Origin: Pseudomonadota bacterium
GTDB taxonomy: Bacteria; Pseudomonadota; Gammaproteobacteria; SZUA-229
Direction of reading: 5' to 3'
DNA: 6,206 nt
Assembly: GCA_030673345.1 (NCBI GenBank)
Contig: DAOVJH010000093.1
Span: 1-6,206, forward strand
Below are positions 1-4,641 of this stretch, piece after piece. Positions within the stretch are counted from its first letter, which is position 1. Each line of letters starts with the position of its first letter. Both the position numbers and the translations under genes were made by a program. The notes below the pieces were generated by a model that did no database searches, had not been told where the DNA came from, and was given only the letters and a program-made list of their open reading frames with translations.

Positions 1-1065
1 AGCACTCTCTTCACGGTTGATCTCGTTCAGTGCCAGACCCATCGCAACGCGCATGAAAAAGGCCTGCGGCAATTCAAAACGGGTGTCTTCAGAATGGATG
101 AAGTAACGGTCATACAGAGTCTGCAGACCCAGATAAGTAAACTGCTGGTCGCGAGATGCGTCCAGTTGCTTGCCTAAGTAGTCGAGGTCGTATTCGGCAA
201 GACGTGGATCCAGCAATTCGATATCGATAGCACGTTTGATGTATGCGCCAAAGTAAGCACTGTATTGTGTCTGCATCTCAGTCTGTGTTGCACTGAAGTG
301 GGTGTTGTATATGAAGCTAAGGGCTTCTGTGCGCATGTCATCGAGCAGCAGTCGTGATGCAGCGTAACAGTAATCAGGTTGTCTCTCGATGAGGGTGCGT
401 GCACTCATGACCAGCATGCGTGCGACATCTTTTTCTGGCACGCCGTCAAAAAGGTTACGTTCGGTATCGGCCAGGATGGCTTTTGTATCGACATCATCCA
501 GCCCTTCACAGGCTTCGCTGACGATGGCGTGTAAACGTTTTAGATCAAGTGGCTGGATACTGCCATCTTCCAGCGTCACGTTGATGTTGCTTACTGGATC
601 TGAGGTTTCACTGTGTTGTTCCTGTTCTAGTTCCTGTGCACGTGCCTTGGCATGTTCGTTACGGTATATCACATAGGCGCGAGAAATCTGCTGGTGGCCA
701 CCGCGCATCAGCGCGAGTTCGACCTGGTCCTGGATATCTTCGATATGGAAGGTGCCGCCATCCGGGATGCGGCGGGTCAGAGCATAATTTACCTGCTCGG
801 TCAGATTCTTAACGATCTCATGAATACGGTTGCTGGCTGCTGCATTGCCGCCTTCAACGGCTAAAAAGGCTTTGGTCATCGCAATGGAAATTTTTTCGCC
901 ATCAAATGCGGTGACTTTGCCATTACGCCGGATGACGCGGAATTGCCCCGGTGCCGTTGCTGCAATATTGACTGCGATGCTGGCGGTGTCTGTGGCGGTT
1001 ATGTTTTGATTGGTCTGGAGTGGTTCAGGAGTATTGCTGTCTTGATTTGGTGTATTTGCTTGCAT
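1..1065 (-). CDS. nrdA: Class Ia ribonucleoside-diphosphate reductase, large (alpha) subunit, N-terminal 355 residues
   Basis: This is the catalytic subunit of aerobic ribonucleotide reductase, which reduces ribonucleoside diphosphates to deoxyribonucleotides in the cytoplasm together with the NrdB radical subunit. Only the N-terminal part is present; the frame runs off the left edge, so the active-site cysteines lie outside. Residues about 41-140 form an ATP-cone (FRVIRRNGKVTAFDGEKIS, then a conserved ARG-rich end around AYVIYRNEHAKAR). Residues about 159-245 form a second, more divergent cone (NVTLEDGSIQPLDLKRL to CYAASRLLLDDM). The rest, including YLGLQTLYDRYF and LPQAFFMRVAMGLALNE, matches the start of the catalytic domain. 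The double cone resembles Pseudomonas NrdA, where the first cone senses dATP. The ATG at 1065 is preceded by a good Shine-Dalgarno sequence, AGGAAGG (1075-1069). The first 40 residues are low-complexity, rich in Thr, Asn, Gln and Ala. Confidence 0.95.
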   Translation of the reverse strand, partial: MQANTPNQDSNTPEPLQTNQNITATDTASIAVNIAATAPGQFRVIRRNGKVTAFDGEKISIAMTKAFLAVEGGNAAASNRIHEIVKNLTEQVNYALTRRIPDGGTFHIEDIQDQVELALMRGGHQQISRAYVIYRNEHAKARAQELEQEQHSETSDPVSNINVTLEDGSIQPLDLKRLHAIVSEACEGLDDVDTKAILADTERNLFDGVPEKDVARMLVMSARTLIERQPDYCYAASRLLLDDMRTEALSFIYNTHFSATQTEMQTQYSAYFGAYIKRAIDIELLDPRLAEYDLDYLGKQLDASRDQQFTYLGLQTLYDRYFIHSEDTRFELPQAFFMRVAMGLALNEINREESA

Positions 1066-1102
1066 TGCCCTTCCTGCTGCTGGTTTGCTAGTTTTTTTTG
1101 GC

Positions 1103-1125
1103 CCCTGTTCTCTGGCAGGGTTTTT
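1103..1125. other. Small inverted repeat in the nrdA leader
   Basis: CCCTG (1103-1107) and CAGGG (1116-1120) form a 5-bp stem with an 8-base loop. On the plus strand it is followed by TTTTT (1121-1125) and so has the outline of a weak intrinsic terminator for any antisense transcript; on the minus strand it is a modest hairpin in the nrdA leader. No plus-strand gene is present that would need termination here. Confidence 0.3.
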
Positions 1126-1131
1126 ATATGT

Positions 1132-1153
1132 GCACCCCAGTGCGATGGGGTGC
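1132..1153 (-). other. Stem-loop at the predicted 5' end of the nrdA transcript
   Basis: A perfect 7-bp inverted repeat, GCACCCC (1132-1138) and GGGGTGC (1147-1153), encloses an 8-base loop. With transcription starting near 1151 the stem would lie at or very near the 5' end of the mRNA. It could stabilise the transcript or be part of a protein-binding site. No known riboswitch is recognised, and no U-tract follows on the minus strand, so it is not a terminator. Confidence 0.5.
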
Positions 1154-1155
1154 GC

Positions 1156-1171
1156 ATACTATAGGGTGTGG
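1156..1171. promoter_or_regulatory. NrdR box, proximal (degenerate)
   Basis: The site ataCTATAGGGTGtgg matches the NrdR consensus at about 11 of 16 positions. It starts exactly 32 bp (three helical turns) from the stronger distal box and contains the -10 hexamer, so NrdR bound here would block RNA polymerase. Taken alone it would be a weak call; the spacing and position make it credible. Confidence 0.65.
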
Positions 1172-1187
1172 TCAGGTGTGAAGTCAA
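1158..1187 (-). promoter_or_regulatory. Predicted sigma70 promoter of nrdA
   Basis: Read on the minus strand, TTGACT (1187-1182) and TATAGT (1163-1158) each match the sigma70 consensus at five of six positions and are 18 bp apart. Transcription would start near 1151, giving a leader of about 85 bases before the nrdA ATG. The -10 element lies inside one NrdR-like box and the -35 element directly adjoins the other, which supports this as the regulated nrdA promoter. It is predicted from sequence only. Confidence 0.75.
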
Positions 1188-1203
1188 GCACTATATATTG
1201 TGT
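1188..1203. promoter_or_regulatory. NrdR box, distal (near-perfect)
   Basis: The 16-bp palindromic site gcaCTATATATTGtgt matches the NrdR consensus acaCwAtATaTwGtgt at 15 of 16 positions. It abuts the -35 element of nrdA. NrdR is the zinc-finger/ATP-cone repressor that controls ribonucleotide reductase genes in bacteria and normally binds paired boxes an integral number of helical turns apart; a partner lies 32 bp away at 1156-1171. Confidence 0.85.
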
Positions 1204-1464
1204 ATATAACGGTGGAGAGTATTCGGAAAAACTGTGGATAAGTTGGTTTTTTTTAATGATTTCCGCTACTTAATAATTTAAGTAAAACAGACTGTTAGAA
1301 CATAAGAATTTACCCATATAAAAAACTTTTGGGTTAGCAGTGGAAGCTTATATATGTGTTATTGCGTTTACGATTAAAAGATCACATTAGAGTTGATAAA
1401 GACTGGGGCTTTGTAGCAAAAAAATTACTATAAAAAATATTGATAAGTTTTTTATTTGCCTGAG
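1204..1464. other. AT-rich intergenic stretch between the barrel gene and the nrdA control region
   Basis: No gene, tRNA or structured RNA is recognised here apart from the DnaA box at 1233-1241. An AT-only inverted repeat, ataaaaaa (1430-1437) with ttttttat (1448-1455), lies just past the stop codon of the barrel gene, but it has no GC in the stem and is not a convincing terminator. Read-through from the cytochrome cluster toward nrdA is therefore possible. Confidence 0.6.
1233..1241 (-). promoter_or_regulatory. Consensus DnaA box upstream of nrdA
   Basis: TGTGGATAA on the plus strand reads TTATCCACA on the minus strand, the perfect high-affinity DnaA 9-mer. It sits about 46 bp upstream of the predicted nrdA -35 element. 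In E. coli, DnaA binds boxes upstream of nrdAB and helps tie dNTP supply to replication, so a similar role here is reasonable. A weaker box-like 9-mer, tgtgtatat at 1199-1207, overlaps the distal NrdR box. A single 9-mer can arise by chance, so position is the main support. Confidence 0.65.
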
Positions 1465-3549
1465 TTAAAAATCCCAGCGGTAACCCAGCATGAAAAATAA
1501 GTTGTTTATATCCAGAGACTGGCCGTTATTATCTTCACTGATCTCATCATAACCGAGTTCAAGATCGAAACGTGCCTTGTTCAGGTAGCGGTAGTCTGTT
1601 TTAAAGATGGCGCGCAGTTTTTTCTGTGAGCGTCCATCACTGGATTTACGGATATTAAACTGCAGGCGAGGATTGATGCGCCAGTGTCGGGTGACGGGAA
1701 ATCTCGCGTTGACGATCAGAGAAGTGGTGTCTGAAAGTGTTGTGCTGTAATAGCGTAAACCGAGTACGCCGGTATCGTATTTGCGTAGAAGGCTGTTGCC
1801 GACCAGCTGTGTACTGATGAAGTAATCTGTGTCTGTGGCGGTAGTTGCTGGTACGCCGCCGGAGGCGATAGTATCACCGACACGAGCAAAGGTGATGTCG
1901 GCGGTGACCTGGTATTTTTTGCTTAACGGCTGGGATCCACCAAGGGTCACTGTCTGGCTGTCGGTTGTCCTGTCGCGGGCAAGCTGGTATATCTGTTCGA
2001 TGTTCAATACCGTTTTCAGTTCTTCTATGGTCCTTTCCTGTCTGCCGATCAGGGCGTTGCTGGTCGAAAGCAGGGGTGTTTTGTGCAGGAAGGCATTCAT
2101 GTAAGCGGTGCGTCCATGCTCCAGCAGGATGCTGGCATTTAGCTGAAAGATATTGACTTCATCGTAAAATATATCGTAGTCGATCATGCCGAATAATGAT
2201 TTTGTTTTATCGCGATAACGTACTTCGGTGCCCGCACTGTTTCGGTCGGTCAGGCCGTCGACCTGCTGATCGAAATAGAAAAGGTTTATGTCCCAGTGGT
2301 CGAACAGTGTGCCGATTTCATAAGTGAGACCGTAGAATGTTTTATGTTTGTTGAATGATGATTTGTTATCGATATCGATGGGCAGGCCGGCAACTATGTT
2401 CAGTCGCATCTCCGGGGTAAACTGGTAACCGGCGGACAGGCCGTCAAACCTTCTCAGGGTGCCGCCTATGCGTAGCGGCTGCCGGCCTATCCTGCCCGAG
2501 GTGCCCGTTTTTCTGTCACTTATTTCGTAGTAGGTTTCAACAAAGCGGAATTCGCTGTCGTCACTGCTATCGATAAAATCGACATTGTGATCAGCGGTAA
2601 ACTGGTAACGGTGGTCAAAATTTGTTGTCCTTTGCTGTGTCGTCAGGTCAAGAAAAGTGGTCAGTTGCTGCTGGGTTGTTGTAGAGCCGGCGTTATCGAT
2701 TGCAGTGGTGTTACTGCGATAGAATTGTGCCAGGCTACCGTAGCTGGTGAATTCTCTGCGGTCTTCGACCGTGCTCATGCGTACCTTGTCAGGGGTGCTG
2801 GCAGCTGTCAGTAGTCCGGCCAGGCGCTGCCTGACCCTGTCTGAGGTATCACCGTCTGGATATCGTGCCAGGTATTTTTCATAGGCATCAACGGCATGTG
2901 ATTTCTGTCCCTTTCGCTGTCTTGCCAGTCCCAGCAGTTCGAGTGCATCGCGCGAATGCTGATGTTCGCCAGCTGAAAGTAAGGCTATCAGATAGCGGAT
3001 GGCACTGGAATATCTTTTGTTTTTAAAATCCTGCCTGGCCCGTTGCATCAGGCTGTCGAGTTGTTTATCAGATAGCTGTTTTTTGGTCAGGCTAGATGTG
3101 TTTGTTTGTAGGGCTGTTTTTATGCGGGTGTCTGAGGTGCCGGGTCTAACTAATACGGTGGTGTTTTTAGTCGGTGATTGCTGGATCCATGCACCGGGAT
3201 AGATCTGCTGTATCTTCTTTAGTGGTGAAGCGGCCTGTTTGCGGCTGTCAAAAAAACCCAGGTACAGCCTTTCCCAGGGGGCATTTTTTATCATGGTTCG
3301 TTCGACGTAAATGGTACGACCTTTAAACAGGTGACTTTTTTCAGGCGCCCATTTCAGATTTTTACCTGGTGCTGATGCAAGCACGATCGAGTAGCTTGTT
3401 GCAGAAGCGGCTGCTGCCCAGGTATTTGTAGCATGGGTATTAGTCGCTATCAATAGCTGGCATAACATCAGCGCCATACAAAAAATGCTAGCGCCATAAA
3501 TATGGCGCAAGGCATAGCGCAAGGCAACTGGTGGTGTCGAAATAATCAT
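1465..3549 (-). CDS. Outer-membrane beta-barrel protein with SPOR-like and TPR segments, candidate porin of a porin-cytochrome module
   Basis: I do not recognise a named family for this 694-residue protein. From the ATG at 3549 it has a signal peptide: Arg/His-containing n-region, hydrophobic core SIFCMALMLCQLLIA, and likely cleavage after THA near residue 40. Residues about 52-128 resemble a SPOR domain (ERLYLGFFDSRKQA ... YPGAWI), which in known members binds denuded peptidoglycan. Residues about 165-248 look like TPR helices (FKNKRYSSAIRYL, AVDAYEKYLARYPDG). From about 267 to the end, alternating aromatic and polar strands finish in YRWDF, the C-terminal phenylalanine of BAM-inserted barrels. 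The mature part has no cysteine, so the N-terminal CXXC of MtrB-type porins is absent. The frame extends to a GTG at 3630, overlapping the upstream gene by 44 bases, but that start would place 27 non-signal-like residues first. Neither start has a clear Shine-Dalgarno sequence. As the third gene after two multiheme cytochromes, it probably forms the barrel that hosts or docks one of them. Confidence 0.8.
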   Translation of the reverse strand: MIISTPPVALRYALRHIYGASIFCMALMLCQLLIATNTHATNTWAAAASATSYSIVLASAPGKNLKWAPEKSHLFKGRTIYVERTMIKNAPWERLYLGFFDSRKQAASPLKKIQQIYPGAWIQQSPTKNTTVLVRPGTSDTRIKTALQTNTSSLTKKQLSDKQLDSLMQRARQDFKNKRYSSAIRYLIALLSAGEHQHSRDALELLGLARQRKGQKSHAVDAYEKYLARYPDGDTSDRVRQRLAGLLTAASTPDKVRMSTVEDRREFTSYGSLAQFYRSNTTAIDNAGSTTTQQQLTTFLDLTTQQRTTNFDHRYQFTADHNVDFIDSSDDSEFRFVETYYEISDRKTGTSGRIGRQPLRIGGTLRRFDGLSAGYQFTPEMRLNIVAGLPIDIDNKSSFNKHKTFYGLTYEIGTLFDHWDINLFYFDQQVDGLTDRNSAGTEVRYRDKTKSLFGMIDYDIFYDEVNIFQLNASILLEHGRTAYMNAFLHKTPLLSTSNALIGRQERTIEELKTVLNIEQIYQLARDRTTDSQTVTLGGSQPLSKKYQVTADITFARVGDTIASGGVPATTATDTDYFISTQLVGNSLLRKYDTGVLGLRYYSTTLSDTTSLIVNARFPVTRHWRINPRLQFNIRKSSDGRSQKKLRAIFKTDYRYLNKARFDLELGYDEISEDNNGQSLDINNLFFMLGYRWDF
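3480..3508 (-). terminator. Terminator-like hairpin inside the barrel-gene signal-peptide region
   Basis: Read on the minus strand, GCGCCAT (3508-3502) pairs with ATGGCGC (3497-3491) around a 4-base loop; an eighth A-T pair is possible. After five bases comes a run of six T (3485-3480). This is the outline of an intrinsic terminator, yet it lies about 40 bases into the reading frame. Translating ribosomes would normally disrupt it, so it could act as an attenuator or polarity site that lowers barrel expression relative to the cytochromes. The gap between stem and T-run makes efficient termination uncertain. Confidence 0.3.
3502..3525 (-). repeat. 12-bp tandem duplication in the signal-peptide coding region
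   Basis: Two adjacent 12-bp units, 3502-3513 and 3514-3525, are identical at 11 of 12 positions. They encode Ala-Leu-Arg-Tyr then Ala-Leu-Arg-His, residues 9-16 from the ATG at 3549, doubling the arginine of the signal-peptide n-region. It looks like a small in-frame slippage or duplication event. A related 9-bp direct repeat, agcgccata, occurs nearby at 3470-3478 and 3490-3498. Confidence 0.7.
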
Positions 3550-3586
3550 CAAAGAAGCGGTAACTATAATTGTATTGTCGGCTCGA

Positions 3587-4627
3587 TTACCATTCAGCGC
3601 CGCCAGCACTGTGTTCACCGCTTTCGTCACCGTCTTTGAGATGACAGAGACCGCTACAATCCTGCACGTCGATAATCGGAATCAGGACATCACCCGGACC
3701 TTTGTGCGAGTCGGGTTTAAAATCATTGGCATGGCAGCCGGCGCAGTCTGGTTTGTACAAACTGAATGGCCATGCGATGTCCTGGTTATTGGTGGTATGG
3801 CAGTCTTCGCATTGGGTCGCTGTTCTGTGGTCACCGGGATAGTTGGGTGAGCTGTGCAGGAATGTAACCATCTGTAACCAGCCGGCCGTCGTGTGGCAGC
3901 GGTCACAATCTTCAGTGGTGATAAAGTGTGAGGCGTCTTTACCTGTAGCAGTCGACCCATTATGGCAGCTGGAGCACAGTCCGGTTATATTCGTGTGATC
4001 GAAACCAGCGCCTAACCAGGTTGCCGTCGTATGGCAGGCATCACATTCGGATGTGGTCTGCACATGTGTCGGGTGTTTGCCAACGGCGATGACGCCATTG
4101 TGGCAACTGGTGCAGACACCCATAACGGCAGCATGGTCGACTCGGCTGACCCGGTCAAAGACAATCGTATTATGGCAGTCTTCACATGCCTGTGTGCTGA
4201 GGATATGGTCAGGTGACTTGCCGATAGCAGTAATGCCGTTATGGCAGCTCTCGCATGCTCCGTTGAAATCACTGTGATCAAAACGGGCATTTGTCCAGGT
4301 GTTATCTGTGTGGCAGTTATCACAGAAAATTGAGCTGGGGAAATGCTGCGGGTGTTTACCGGGTGCGCGGCTATCGTTATGGCACAGGCCGCATTCCATC
4401 GGTGTGCCTTTGAACTGACCACCGAGGTGACAGCTCGAACAATCGATGAACTCGTGTCTGCCGGTTAACGGGAAGCCGGTGGTGAAATGGTCGAAGCTTT
4501 CCACCTTTTCAGCGCTCTGTTGTTCTTCTGACTGTGCTGAGATGTTAAATGCTAACAATAGTGTGATGAAGACCAGTCTGAATATTGTCAGTCTAAAATT
4601 TGTGTTTTCGCTGTGTTGGTAAGCCAT
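3587..4627 (-). CDS. Periplasmic or exported multiheme c-type cytochrome, 11 CXXCH plus one CX3CH
   Basis: This 346-residue protein carries covalently bound hemes for electron transfer outside the cytoplasm. A signal peptide (core FRLVFITLLLAFNISA, residues 16-31) precedes 11 canonical CXXCH motifs at residues 63, 79, 102, 125, 148, 172, 195, 218, 241, 273 and 295, plus CSGLCH at 324-329. Residues 45-83 (FDHFTTGFPLTGRH ... CH) resemble one tri-heme repeat unit of the upstream cytochrome. Residues 116-255 hold three di-heme repeats of 46-47 residues with pattern FDH, CxSCHNG, GK, H, CxxCH, W. Extra histidines in each unit suit bis-His heme ligation. The mature chain is acidic, net about -24 by Lys/Arg versus Asp/Glu count. 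The ATG lies 12 bases after the upstream stop, indicating co-transcription. The general repeat type is widespread in cytochrome c3-like multiheme proteins; I cannot assign a named family. Confidence 0.93.
   Translation of the reverse strand: MAYQHSENTNFRLTIFRLVFITLLLAFNISAQSEEQQSAEKVESFDHFTTGFPLTGRHEFIDCSSCHLGGQFKGTPMECGLCHNDSRAPGKHPQHFPSSIFCDNCHTDNTWTNARFDHSDFNGACESCHNGITAIGKSPDHILSTQACEDCHNTIVFDRVSRVDHAAVMGVCTSCHNGVIAVGKHPTHVQTTSECDACHTTATWLGAGFDHTNITGLCSSCHNGSTATGKDASHFITTEDCDRCHTTAGWLQMVTFLHSSPNYPGDHRTATQCEDCHTTNNQDIAWPFSLYKPDCAGCHANDFKPDSHKGPGDVLIPIIDVQDCSGLCHLKDGDESGEHSAGGAEW
3641..3658 (-). other. Atypical heme-attachment motif CX3CH
   Basis: The last cysteine pair of the smaller cytochrome reads Cys-Ser-Gly-Leu-Cys-His (residues 324-329), one residue longer than the standard CXXCH. 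The bases (TGT AGC GGT CTC TGT CAT on the minus strand) leave no ambiguity in the frame. Whether heme is attached cannot be told from sequence. An additional His follows at residue 339 that could serve as distal ligand. Confidence 0.75.
3863..4282 (-). repeat. Three tandem di-heme protein repeats in the smaller cytochrome
   Basis: Units at 4282-4142, 4141-4004 and 4003-3863 encode 47, 46 and 47 residues. Each has FDH or VDH, a first heme motif followed by NG, a GK and a histidine, a second heme motif and, in two units, a tryptophan. The repeats are conserved at protein level and diverged at DNA level, so duplication is old. Confidence 0.85.
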
Positions 4628-4636
4628 GTCTGAAGT

Positions 4637-4641
4637 ACCTT
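4637..4641 (-). promoter_or_regulatory. Ribosome-binding site of the smaller cytochrome, overlapping the upstream stop codon
   Basis: AAGGT on the minus strand lies nine bases before the ATG at 4627 and shares its first two bases with the TAA stop (4642-4640) of the 21-heme cytochrome. This fixes the start of the smaller cytochrome and suggests translational coupling of the two cytochromes. Confidence 0.65.

Noticed and set aside
943..1273. Short open frames on both strands around the nrdA promoter
   Set aside because: They overlap the nrdA 5' end or the promoter elements, lack ribosome-binding sites and show no domain.
1430..1455. Inverted repeat after the barrel gene as a terminator
   Set aside because: The stem contains only A and T and is unlikely to stop RNA polymerase.
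3550..3630. GTG start at 3630 for the barrel protein
   Set aside because: It would add 27 residues before the signal peptide and overlap the upstream gene by 44 bases, with no Shine-Dalgarno sequence. The ATG at 3549 gives a normal signal peptide, though the GTG is not excluded.
4012..4422. Minus-strand open frame of 136 codons in another phase
   Set aside because: Fully inside the smaller cytochrome, out of frame with its heme motifs; composition reflects the repeats.
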